NCBI GenBank assembly: GCA_035536935.1
Contig: DATLNC010000030.1
Span: forward strand, 1 to 5,443
DNA from: DATMER01 sp035536935
Lineage (GTDB): Bacteria; Acidobacteriota; Thermoanaerobaculia; Multivoradales; UBA5704
Length of the DNA stretch: 5,443 nucleotides
Direction of reading: 5' to 3'
In this document: positions 1 through 5,443 of the stretch, in pieces
Position numbering within the stretch: position 1 is the stretch's first letter
Layout of the letters: every line of letters begins with the position of its first letter
The notes under the pieces: model-generated
The model's input: the letters and a program-made list of their open reading frames with translations, nothing else
What the model was told of the DNA's origin: nothing
Databases searched by the model: none
Program-made: the position numbers and the translations under genes

Positions 1-11
1 GGGGTCCGGCT

Positions 12-36
12 CCCTCTCCCGCGCAGCGGGGGAGGG
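12..36. repeat. GC-rich inverted repeat (hairpin) beyond the macrodomain gene
   Basis: An 11-bp stem is formed by CCCTCTCCCGC (12-22) and GCGGGGGAGGG (26-36) around a 3-base loop. Ten pairs are Watson-Crick. The T17/G31 pair is a G-U wobble in a plus-strand transcript but an A/C mismatch in the minus-strand (macrodomain) transcript. It lies 15 bp beyond the macrodomain stop, where a terminator would be expected. No T-tract follows on either strand, so it is not a canonical intrinsic terminator. It could be an RNA 3'-end stabiliser, part of a factor-dependent termination region, or one copy of a dispersed GC-rich intergenic repeat of the kind common in high-GC genomes. Only one copy is visible here, so the dispersed-repeat reading is inference. 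Confidence 0.55.
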
Positions 37-48
37 TTGGGGAGGGGG
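28..48 (+). other. G-quadruplex motif with very short loops
   Basis: Four G-runs, of 5, 3, 4 and 5 bases (28-32, 34-36, 39-42, 44-48), are separated by loops of 1, 2 and 1 bases. This fits the standard G3+ quadruplex pattern with near-minimal loops, the class expected to fold most stably. It ends 3 bases before the macrodomain stop codon complement. The G-rich strand is the template strand for that gene, so its RNA would be C-rich. It shares bases 28-36 with the right arm of the adjacent hairpin, so the two structures would be mutually exclusive. The motif is seen directly; folding in the cell is inference. Confidence 0.5.
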
Positions 49-51
49 CTC

Positions 52-603
52 TTACCGGAACCCCCGCCGCAGCTCTTTCTTGAACACCTGAAACGCCTCG
101 TCGCCATGCAGGGCGATGACGACTCTTTCCAGCTTCGTGCCTCCCTGAAGGAAGCGCTGGATCTCGGTGAGGATGATGCGGGCGGCGCGGTCGATGGGGA
201 AGCCGAAGTTGCCGGTGGAGATCGCCGGCATGGCGAGGGATTTGAGGCCGCGGCGGTCGGCGAGGGCGAGGGCGGCGCGCACGGCCGAGGCGAGCTTCTT
301 GTCCTCGTCCCCCTCTCCCATCTGCGGACCCACGGCGTGGATCACCCGCTTGGCCTTGAGGTGGCCCGCGCCGGTCATCACCGCCGTGCCCACCGGCGTG
401 TGGCCGATGCGGTTGCACTCCTCCTGGATCGTCGGTCCGCCCTTCTCGCGGATGGCAGCGGCCACCCCCGCTCCGAGCTGAAGGTTCTCGTTGGCGGGAT
501 TGACGATCGCCTCCACGTCCTGGGCGGTGACGTCCCCCTCCAGGATGTCGAGCTGGGTGCGGTCCATCATCACCGTCAGCCTGTTCTCGGTCATCGGCTC
601 CAC
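52..603 (-). CDS. Macrodomain protein (ADP-ribose-binding, Appr-1-p processing family)
   Basis: This is a 183-residue, single-domain, presumably cytosolic macrodomain protein. The family binds ADP-ribose and its derivatives, and some members remove ADP-ribose from proteins or deacetylate O-acetyl-ADP-ribose. Visible marks, in order, are GDVT (23-26), IVNPANENLQLGAGVAAAI (33-51, the adenine- and ribose-contacting loop), VIHAVGP (87-93) and the phosphate loop MPAISTGNFGFP (125-136). Loop 1 reads LGAGVAA where MacroD/YmdB-type hydrolases have GGGGVD, so the catalytic Asp is replaced by Ala48. In this respect it resembles the AF1521-like branch, and its activity is uncertain. There is no signal peptide or membrane segment. 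The GTG at 603 is preferred because GGAGG (615-611) lies 7 bases upstream; an ATG at 594 would give 180 residues with a spacer of about 13 bases. The gene is divergent from argS. Family assignment is confident; substrate is unknown. Confidence 0.9.
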   Translation of the reverse strand: MEPMTENRLTVMMDRTQLDILEGDVTAQDVEAIVNPANENLQLGAGVAAAIREKGGPTIQEECNRIGHTPVGTAVMTGAGHLKAKRVIHAVGPQMGEGDEDKKLASAVRAALALADRRGLKSLAMPAISTGNFGFPIDRAARIILTEIQRFLQGGTKLERVVIALHGDEAFQVFKKELRRGFR

Positions 604-607
604 GGAA

Positions 608-615
608 CCTCCTCC
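608..615 (-). promoter_or_regulatory. Ribosome binding site of the macrodomain gene
   Basis: Read on the minus strand this is GGAGGAGG, a strong Shine-Dalgarno match. Its first GGAGG ends 7 bases before the GTG at 603, and the AGGAGG register ends 4 bases before it. The ATG at 594 would sit about 13 bases away from the nearest register. The site therefore favours the GTG start. Its CCTCCT complement forms one arm of the 608-621 palindrome. Confidence 0.6.
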
Positions 616-621
616 AGGAGG
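608..621. repeat. Perfect palindrome giving a Shine-Dalgarno-like AGGAGG on both strands
   Basis: CCTCCT (608-613) and AGGAGG (616-621) are perfect inverted copies separated by CC. On the minus strand the left arm is the macrodomain ribosome binding site. On the plus strand the right arm is also AGGAGG, but it lies only 1 base from the in-frame ATG at 623 and 28 bases from the ATG at 650, so neither spacing suits argS. A stem in the macrodomain mRNA would have a loop of only 2 bases and would need to open slightly. The site could be a dyad operator in the divergent intergenic region, or a chance result of the purine-rich binding site. Confidence 0.4.
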
Positions 622-622
622 G

Positions 623-650
623 ATGATATCAAGTAGACTCCGGCCCGCAA
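623..650 (-). promoter_or_regulatory. Candidate sigma70-type promoter of the macrodomain gene
   Basis: On the minus strand, TTGCGG (650-645; 3 of 6 to TTGACA) is followed after 16 bases by TATCAT (628-623; 5 of 6 to TATAAT). Transcription would start near 616, leaving a short leader that begins just upstream of GGAGGAGG and reaches the GTG at 603. The position is right for a divergent 46-bp intergenic region, and the -35 box would overlap the first base of the argS ATG. The match is modest and unverified; promoter consensus in this organism is unknown. Confidence 0.3.
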
Positions 651-2566
651 TGTGGACGGAATTGAAGGCCCAACTGGCCGGAGAGATCGCCCGGGCGATC
701 CGGGAGACCTTCGGCGTCGATCACCAGCCGGTCTTGGAGGTCCCGCCGCGCCGTGAGCTTGGCGATCTGGCCTCCCCGGCTGCGATGCAGCTTGCCCGCG
801 CCCTGAAACGCAACCCCCGTGCCATCGCCGAGGAGCTGGCCGCGGCCATCCGCCGCCCAGAAGTGGTGAAGGACATCCAGATCCAGGGGGCGGGCTACCT
901 CAACTTCTACCTCGACCGCCCGGCCCTGGCCGCCCGGCTGCTGGAAGCTCCGCTCCTTCAGGAAGCGCCCCGGGCGGGCAAGATCATCATCGAGCACACC
1001 AACATCAACCCGAACAAGGCGGCCCACATCGGCCACCTGCGCAACGCGGTGCTCGGCGACGTCCTGGGCCGCGCCATGAAGAGCCTGGGCTATCCCGTGG
1101 AGATCCAGAACTACATCGACGACACAGGCGTGCAGCTCGCCGACGTGGTGGTGGGGTTCATCGACCTCCGCGGCATGTCGCTGGCGGAGGTCGCGGCGGT
1201 CCCCGATCCGTTCGACTTCTACTGCTGGGACCTCTACAGCGAGGTCGGCCGCTGGTTCGAGGCGGACCCGGAGCGCCAGAAGCTGCGGCGGGAAACTCTG
1301 CACGAGCTCGAGATCGGCCAGGGCGAGCGCGCCGAGCTGGGCCGCTTCGTGGCGCGGCGGATCGTCGCCCGGCATCTCGCGACGATGCGCCGGCTCGACA
1401 TCGGCTACGACCTGCTCACCCGGGAGAGCGACATCCTGGGGCTCAACTTCTTCGCCAAGGCGTTCGAGCGGCTCAAGGAGAGCGGCGCGGTCCACCTGGA
1501 GACGGAGGGCAAGAACAAGGGCTGCTGGGTCATGCCCCTCTCCCAGAGCGAGGAGTTCGCCGGCCTGGAGGACCCGGACAAGGTCATCGTCCGCTCCGAC
1601 GGCACGGTGACCTACGTGGGCAAGGACATCGCCTACCAGCTCTGGAAGTTCGGCCTCCTCGGGCTCGACTTCGGCTACCGCTTCTGGCAGGCGGAGGGGA
1701 TCTGGGAGACGGTCGGCCAGGGGGTCGAGGGGCATCCGCTCTTCGGCCGCGCCCGGCGGGTGATCAACGTCATCGACGCCCGCCAGAGCTACCTCCAGAA
1801 GATCGTCCGGGCGGGTCTCCAGACCCTGGGCCATCCCTCCGAGGCGGACCGCTCCGTCCACTTCGCCTATGAGATGGTCGCGCTCTCCCCGGCGACCGCC
1901 CGCCTGCTCGGCTACGTCGGCGAGGGGGAGGAGGACAAGGCGCTGGAAATGTCCGGCCGCAAGGGGATCGGCGTCAAGGCCGACGACCTCATGGACCAGC
2001 TCTTCGCCAAGAGCCGGGAGGAGATCTCCAAGCGCAACCGGGACCTTTCAGAGCCCGAGCTGGACAGTCTCGCCCTTCAGATCGCCACGGCGGCGCTCCG
2101 CTTCTTCATGGTCAAGGCGACGACGAACCGGATCATCGCCTTCGACTTCGACGAGGCGCTGAGCTTCGAGGGGGAGACCGGCCCCTATCTTCAGTATTCG
2201 CTGGTGCGGGCCAAGAACATCCGCCGGCGCCTGCGCGAGGAGGGGCTGCCGGACGACGTCTCGCCCGAGGACGTGTCGCGGTTGCCCGCCGAGGTCTTCG
2301 AGGAGGACCTCTGGGACCTGTTCCTGGCGGTGGCCGAGACCGGCGAGCTGGTGGAGAAGGGGGCCGAGAGCCTGGAGCTGTCGCTGATCGCGCGCCACGC
2401 GCTCGGACTGGCGCAGCGCTTCAACGCGCTCTATCACAAGCACCCGATCCTCCAGGAGAAGGACGACTCGGTGCGCGCCGCCCGCCTGGCCACGGTGCAG
2501 GTCTTCCGCCGCGGCCTGGAGACGCTGGGCGAGCTCCTGGGGATCCCGATCCCGGAGAAGATGTGA
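650..2566 (+). CDS. argS: Arginyl-tRNA synthetase (ArgRS)
   Basis: This class I synthetase of 638 residues charges tRNA-Arg with arginine using ATP in the cytosol. An N-terminal tRNA-binding (Add1-like) region spans about 1-105. The catalytic domain carries HIGH at 126-129 inside NPNKAAHIGHLRNAVLGD, then NYIDD (154-158). A KMSK-like loop reads MSGRKG (434-439) in place of KMSK. Many ArgRS enzymes lack a canonical KMSK, and the Lys just before HIGH (here K123) is thought to compensate. The C-terminal DALR anticodon-binding domain starts near EGETGPYLQY (507-516) and ends at the usual extreme C-terminus (PEKM). Length is at the long end of the family. ATG 650 is preferred because family homology begins at about ELKAQL; no Shine-Dalgarno precedes it, so it may be leaderless. 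ATG 623 is in frame (647 residues), but its AGGAGG is only 1 base away. The gene appears intact. Confidence 0.95.
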   Translation: MWTELKAQLAGEIARAIRETFGVDHQPVLEVPPRRELGDLASPAAMQLARALKRNPRAIAEELAAAIRRPEVVKDIQIQGAGYLNFYLDRPALAARLLEAPLLQEAPRAGKIIIEHTNINPNKAAHIGHLRNAVLGDVLGRAMKSLGYPVEIQNYIDDTGVQLADVVVGFIDLRGMSLAEVAAVPDPFDFYCWDLYSEVGRWFEADPERQKLRRETLHELEIGQGERAELGRFVARRIVARHLATMRRLDIGYDLLTRESDILGLNFFAKAFERLKESGAVHLETEGKNKGCWVMPLSQSEEFAGLEDPDKVIVRSDGTVTYVGKDIAYQLWKFGLLGLDFGYRFWQAEGIWETVGQGVEGHPLFGRARRVINVIDARQSYLQKIVRAGLQTLGHPSEADRSVHFAYEMVALSPATARLLGYVGEGEEDKALEMSGRKGIGVKADDLMDQLFAKSREEISKRNRDLSEPELDSLALQIATAALRFFMVKATTNRIIAFDFDEALSFEGETGPYLQYSLVRAKNIRRRLREEGLPDDVSPEDVSRLPAEVFEEDLWDLFLAVAETGELVEKGAESLELSLIARHALGLAQRFNALYHKHPILQEKDDSVRAARLATVQVFRRGLETLGELLGIPIPEKM

Positions 2567-2568
2567 CC

Positions 2569-3306
2569 ATGGAACCCATGACCCCCGGACCTCCGCGGAA
2601 GAGTGGAACCTCCCCCTGGGTCTACATCGGCTGCGGCTGCGCCGGGCTGGTGATCCTGGGTTTGGCGGCCTTCTCGGCCTTCACGTACTTCGCCTACCGC
2701 AAGGGCAAGGAGATGGAGAAGACCTGGTCCGATCCGAAGGCGCGCGAGGAAAAGGCCCGCGAGGTGCTCGCCTACGACAAGCTGCCCGAGGGCTACTACC
2801 CGCTGGGGGCGGTGTCCATCCCCTTCGTCATGGACATGGCGATGATCGGGGACAATCCGCCGCCCGCGGGCTCCAAGCCCGACGACCACGAGGGCTTCAA
2901 GGACCGGGGCTTCATGTACTTCAAGGTGAGGCGTATGGGGAAGGGGGACCGCGAGGTCCGCGACTTCATGGCCGGCAAGGGCAAGAAGCCCGACTGGATC
3001 AACTCGGACTCCGACTTCGACAAGCAGGAGGTCCTCGGCCGGGGCGAGCTGGACGCCAACGGCCAGAAGGTCCTCTTCAGCGCCATGCGCGGAGAGGTCA
3101 GCCAGAACGGCGAGAAGAGGGACGGGATCACCACCATGATGCTGATCGACTGCCCGAAAGGGAAGGACGAGCGCATCCGCTTCGGCCTCTGGTTCGGCCC
3201 CGACCCCGCGCCCGGCGAGCCCGGCGGCAAGCTCGACCTCGCCGGCACCAACGCGGACCCGGCGGCGATCCAGGCCTTCGCGTCGCACTTCAGGTTCTGC
3301 CAGTAG
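2569..3306 (+). CDS. Unrecognised protein with one N-terminal membrane segment
   Basis: I do not recognise a family. The 245-residue product starts with a Pro-rich polar stretch (1-16). A hydrophobic segment follows at about 17-43, containing the GCGCAG motif with C22 and C24. A charged stretch (RKGKEMEK, 44-51) leads into a roughly 200-residue soluble domain rich in Lys, Asp and Gly. Two further cysteines, C195 and C244 (next to the C-terminus), could form a disulfide if that domain is outside the cytoplasm. Positive charges flank both sides of the segment, so topology is unclear; there is no lipobox. GGAG at 2554-2557 lies 11 bases before ATG 2569 and 5 bases before an in-frame GTG at 2563. 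That GTG would overlap the argS stop as GTGA and give 247 residues, so translational coupling is likely either way. Codon use matches its neighbours. Confidence 0.8.
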   Translation: MEPMTPGPPRKSGTSPWVYIGCGCAGLVILGLAAFSAFTYFAYRKGKEMEKTWSDPKAREEKAREVLAYDKLPEGYYPLGAVSIPFVMDMAMIGDNPPPAGSKPDDHEGFKDRGFMYFKVRRMGKGDREVRDFMAGKGKKPDWINSDSDFDKQEVLGRGELDANGQKVLFSAMRGEVSQNGEKRDGITTMMLIDCPKGKDERIRFGLWFGPDPAPGEPGGKLDLAGTNADPAAIQAFASHFRFCQ

Positions 3307-3320
3307 CGGCCTGTGCTCCG

Positions 3321-3329
3321 TGGTAGGAT
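3321..3329 (+). promoter_or_regulatory. Weak extended -10 candidate before the flotillin gene
   Basis: TGGTAGGAT fits the TGn plus TATAAT pattern with 4 of 6 matches in the hexamer. It lies in the 56-bp gap between the membrane protein stop and the flotillin start, and would place transcription near 3336. No recognisable -35 is present 16-18 bases upstream, in the end of the preceding gene. It could be fortuitous, with the flotillin transcribed by readthrough from argS. Confidence 0.2.
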
Positions 3330-3348
3330 CTTTCTGTCCTTTCACGAA

Positions 3349-3354
3349 AGAGGT
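3349..3354 (+). promoter_or_regulatory. Ribosome binding site of the flotillin gene
   Basis: AGAGGT lies 8 bases before the ATG at 3363 and supports that start. A small inverted repeat, CTTTC-AC-GAAAG (3339-3350), overlaps its first bases. The hairpin has only 4-5 pairs, so an effect on translation is possible but weakly supported. Confidence 0.6.
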
Positions 3355-3362
3355 CGCACGAT

Positions 3363-4850
3363 ATGGAATACCTGTCCCTGGCCCCTGTCGTCGCCACTGT
3401 CCTTCTGGTTACCTTCATCTTCGGCTACATCCTGATCCGCCTGTTCTGGAAGAAGGCCGGACCGGACGAGGCCCTCATCGTCTACGGCCACCGCAAGTTC
3501 CTCGGCGAGAAAGTCCGGGATGAGAAGGGCAACGTCGAGGGATTCCGCATCATCCGCGGCGGCGGCACCATCGTCTGGCCTGCCTGGGAGAACTACAAGG
3601 TCCTCTCCCTGCGCATGATGACGCTCGATATCGACCTGCAGCACGTCTACACCTCCCAGGGCATCCCGATCAACGTCAAGGCGGTCGCCCAGGTGAAGAT
3701 CCGCGGCGACATCAACTACATCCGGAGCGCCGCCGAAGGCTTCCTCGGCGTGCCGGTCGAAGAGGTGAAGGCGACGATCAAGGAGACCGTCGCGGGCCAC
3801 CTGCGCGGCATCATCGGCACCCTCACTCTCGAAGAGCTCTACAAGGACCAGAAGCGCTTCCAGGAGCGCGTCCGCGAGGAGGCCCACTTCGACCTCGAGG
3901 GCATGGGCTTCGAGTTCAAGTCCTTCGTGTTCCAGGAGATCCAGGACGCCGAGGGCTATCTCAACTCGCTCGGCCAGCCCAAGATCCAGGAGGCGCTCAA
4001 GAACGCCCGCATCGCCACCGCCGTCTCCGACCGCGAGGCCAAGGTCGAGGAGGAGTCCGCCCGCCAGCAGAAGGAGCAGAAGCGCTTCGGGGTGGACACC
4101 GAGATCGCCGATGCCGAAAAGAGCCTCTCCCTCAAGAAGGCCTCCATTCAGAAGGAGGTCGACGTCGCCCGCGCCCAGGCCCAGAAGGCCGGCGAGATGG
4201 AAATGAAGGTCCAGGACATCACGATCGCGGACAAGGAGGTCGAGCGCCGCAAGCTGGAGCTCAACGCCACCATCCGCGAGCAGGCGGACGCCAAGAAGTA
4301 CGAGGCCGAGAGGAACGCCGACGCCGAGCAGTATCGGGTCGAGCGCCAGGCTTCCGCCGATAGAAAACGGCGCGAAGAGGCGGCGCAGGCGGTCAAGGCC
4401 GAGGGTCTCGCCAAGGCGGAAGCCGAGTCCGTGATGCGCCGCAACATCGGTCTCGCCGAGGCCGAAGCCATTCAAGCCAAAGGTGAGGCCGAGGCGAGCG
4501 CCCGCCGGCTGCTGGCCGAAGCGCTCAAGCTCTACAACGAGGCCGGCCTCTCGATCGAGGCGCTCAAGGTGCTGCCCGAGATCGCCGCGGCCGTGTCCGA
4601 GCCGCTCTCGCGGGCCGGCACCACCACGATCATCAGCAACGGAGGCAACGGCCATGACGGCACCGGGGCTGCCAAGCTGAGCCAGGACGTGGTGCAGGTG
4701 CTCTCGCAGCTCTCCCCGATCATGGAGCAGCTCGCCGGGGTGAACCTGAAGAGCTTCCTGCAGGACATCTCCAAGCTGCCGGGCGCGATGGTCAAGCAGT
4801 CGTCGACGGTCGTCGTCGAGCCGGCTCCGCCTGGCTCGCCGAGGTCCTGA
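3363..4850 (+). CDS. Flotillin-like SPFH/band-7 membrane scaffold protein
   Basis: This 495-residue bacterial flotillin belongs to the FloT/YuaG and YqiK type. The family forms large membrane-bound oligomers that organise membrane domains; a client here is unknown. One N-terminal membrane segment lies at about 4-28, followed by WKK. The SPFH domain covers roughly 33-200, with VYTSQGIPINVKAVAQVKI at 95-113. A long Glu/Ala/Lys/Arg-rich coiled coil follows (about 205-400). It includes the typical flotillin EA-rich stretch near 346-388 (AEAEAIQAKGEAEA). The C-terminal flotillin signature EPLSRAGTTTIISNGG is at about 413-428, and the tail is Pro-rich (EPAPPGSPRS). There are no cysteines, so palmitoylation is excluded. 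The start is supported by AGAGGT 8 bases upstream. A Pro-rich protein gene follows after 11 bases, probably in the same operon; no NfeD-type partner is visible. The family call is strong; physiological role is open. Confidence 0.93.
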   Translation: MEYLSLAPVVATVLLVTFIFGYILIRLFWKKAGPDEALIVYGHRKFLGEKVRDEKGNVEGFRIIRGGGTIVWPAWENYKVLSLRMMTLDIDLQHVYTSQGIPINVKAVAQVKIRGDINYIRSAAEGFLGVPVEEVKATIKETVAGHLRGIIGTLTLEELYKDQKRFQERVREEAHFDLEGMGFEFKSFVFQEIQDAEGYLNSLGQPKIQEALKNARIATAVSDREAKVEEESARQQKEQKRFGVDTEIADAEKSLSLKKASIQKEVDVARAQAQKAGEMEMKVQDITIADKEVERRKLELNATIREQADAKKYEAERNADAEQYRVERQASADRKRREEAAQAVKAEGLAKAEAESVMRRNIGLAEAEAIQAKGEAEASARRLLAEALKLYNEAGLSIEALKVLPEIAAAVSEPLSRAGTTTIISNGGNGHDGTGAAKLSQDVVQVLSQLSPIMEQLAGVNLKSFLQDISKLPGAMVKQSSTVVVEPAPPGSPRS

Positions 4851-4861
4851 CGGGGGCCTGA

Positions 4862-5443
4862 ATGGCCACTCCTCCGAACCTCGGCGCGGAGCTTCTCGCC
4901 CAGCTCCGCGAAGCCAAGTCGCCTCTGGCGCGCATCCGCGTCGTGACGCGCGCCTGGCGCCTGCTGCGCAACCTGTCGCGCCAGGACCGTCTCATGATCG
5001 CGGCCCAGATCGGCATCGACGGGGCCGACGACCTTGTGGAGGCCATCGCCACGCACCAGGGCACGACTCCGCCAGCCGAGCTGATCGGAGCGCTCAACAA
5101 TCTCCAGAAGGTCGATCCGGCCACCCTGAAGTCGCTCGCCACCCAGATGCGCGACCCCCGCCAGAGGGGCCAGGCCGTGGCCCAGGGTCTGAAGGCGGTG
5201 GAGGCGGCGCTGATCGGACCGGAGGCGAAGCCGGCCGCTCCTCCCCCACCTCCCAAACCCGCCCCTCCGCCGCCGGTCACGGTCAAGCCGGCGGCGAGTT
5301 GGCCTCTGCGGGAGGCTACTCCGGCACCAGCTCCGGTCCCAGCTCCGGCTCCGCCCCCGGTCGCCGTCAAGCCGGTTGAGCCCCCCAAGCCGGCTCCGGC
5401 GCCACCGGCGCCAGTTGCCGTCCCGGCTCCTCCTGCTCCTGTG
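4862..5443 (+). CDS. Helical-domain protein with long Pro/Ala-rich linker, 3' partial
   Basis: The frame is open from ATG 4862 to the last base, giving 194 residues without a stop, so the gene is cut by the window edge. A TGA directly precedes the ATG in frame, so no earlier start is possible. GGGGG (4852-4856) 5 bases upstream is a poor binding site; coupling to the flotillin stop 11 bases away is plausible. Residues 1-119 are Ala/Leu/Arg-rich and look like a compact helical bundle, with no signal peptide or membrane segment. From 120 on the chain is a Pro/Ala/Val/Lys linker with a recurring PPPVxVKP unit (136-143 and 164-171) and a weaker PAPVAVP near 182-188. I recognise no family for the N-terminal domain. 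Such linkers usually connect to a further domain, here out of view. Its place beside a flotillin suggests, but does not show, a membrane-domain function. Confidence 0.8.
   Translation, partial: MATPPNLGAELLAQLREAKSPLARIRVVTRAWRLLRNLSRQDRLMIAAQIGIDGADDLVEAIATHQGTTPPAELIGALNNLQKVDPATLKSLATQMRDPRQRGQAVAQGLKAVEAALIGPEAKPAAPPPPPKPAPPPPVTVKPAASWPLREATPAPAPVPAPAPPPVAVKPVEPPKPAPAPPAPVAVPAPPAPV
5267..5374 (+). repeat. Imperfect direct repeat in the Pro-rich linker
   Basis: The coding unit for PPPVxVKP occurs at 5267-5290 and 5351-5374, 84 bp (28 codons) apart. The two copies share most bases, and the stretches between and after them are GCTCCG/CCGGCG-rich Ala-Pro codons. This is low-complexity coding sequence that probably expands and contracts by slippage or recombination, so the linker length may vary between strains. 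Only two clear copies are seen. Confidence 0.5.

Noticed and set aside
12..36. Rho-independent terminator
   Set aside because: The stem is strong, but no T-tract follows on either strand, and the macrodomain-strand stem contains an A/C mismatch.
52..603. Macrodomain as the DarG antitoxin of a DarT/DarG system
   Set aside because: No DarT-like ADP-ribosyltransferase gene is adjacent, and the neighbour is divergent argS. The protein is a lone macrodomain without the extra C-terminal domain of DarG.
37..636. Open frames on the plus strand across the macrodomain gene
   Set aside because: They are antisense to a clear macrodomain, and one is merely an upstream extension of the argS frame. There is no domain or start-site support.
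629..1861. Long open frame antisense to argS
   Set aside because: It lies fully within argS, which has unmistakable synthetase motifs. The antisense product is low-complexity Leu/Val/Asp/Arg/Gly-rich, as expected from the complement of GC-rich codons, and it has no recognisable domain.
583..2592. Shared MEPMT-like N-termini of the macrodomain and the membrane protein
   Set aside because: The match is five residues at two unrelated starts with different codons and no continuing similarity, so it is best taken as coincidence.
2434..3345. Open frame antisense to the membrane protein gene
   Set aside because: Composition is biased (Val/Ala/Leu/Asp/Gly/His), with no domain, and it overlaps a sense gene that has coherent spacing and a membrane segment. 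A sense/antisense pair is unlikely.
3342..4655. Long open frame antisense to the flotillin gene
   Set aside because: Its Leu/Gly/Asp-rich repetitive translation is the complement of the Glu/Ala/Lys-rich coiled-coil codons. It has no independent motif, so it is a by-product of base composition.
4792..5388. Gly/Ala/Thr-rich open frame opposite the Pro-rich gene
   Set aside because: Its Gly-rich repeats are simply the complement of the Pro/Ala codons. The plus-strand frame begins directly after a stop, is closely linked to the flotillin gene and has a plausible folded N-terminal domain.

Overview
The window is a GC-rich bacterial chromosomal segment with closely spaced genes, strong G/C preference at third codon positions and no mobile-element, CRISPR, tRNA or rRNA signal. 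The ArgRS subtype (long form with NYIDD and MSGRKG motifs), the flotillin and the Pro/Ala-rich protein would fit an Acidobacteriota- or Myxococcota-like genome. That placement is inference from style; no sequence comparison was possible.

Layout. Positions 1-51 are non-coding and hold a GC-rich hairpin that overlaps a very short-looped G-quadruplex motif, directly beyond the stop of the first gene. A single-domain macrodomain (ADP-ribose-binding) protein runs on the minus strand (603-52). It is divergent from argS (plus strand, 650-2566) across about 46 bp, in which a perfect AGGAGG palindrome gives a Shine-Dalgarno-like sequence on both strands. argS encodes arginyl-tRNA synthetase. Its stop overlaps or nearly abuts a gene for an unrecognised protein with one membrane segment (2569-3306; possible GTG start at 2563). 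After a 56 bp gap with a good ribosome binding site comes a flotillin/SPFH membrane scaffold protein (3363-4850). Eleven bases later starts a gene that runs off the window edge (4862 to beyond 5443). It encodes a small helical N-terminal domain followed by a long Pro/Ala/Val/Lys-rich linker.

How they fit together. argS and the membrane protein gene look co-transcribed. The flotillin and the Pro-rich protein genes look like a second transcription unit, either read through from argS or started from a weak extended -10 in the 56 bp gap. The flotillin is paired here with an unknown Pro-rich partner, not with the NfeD-type protein that often accompanies bacterial flotillins. This is the part of the window most likely to contain something undescribed. 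The rest is largely ordinary housekeeping sequence, with some points of interest in start-site choice and motif variants.
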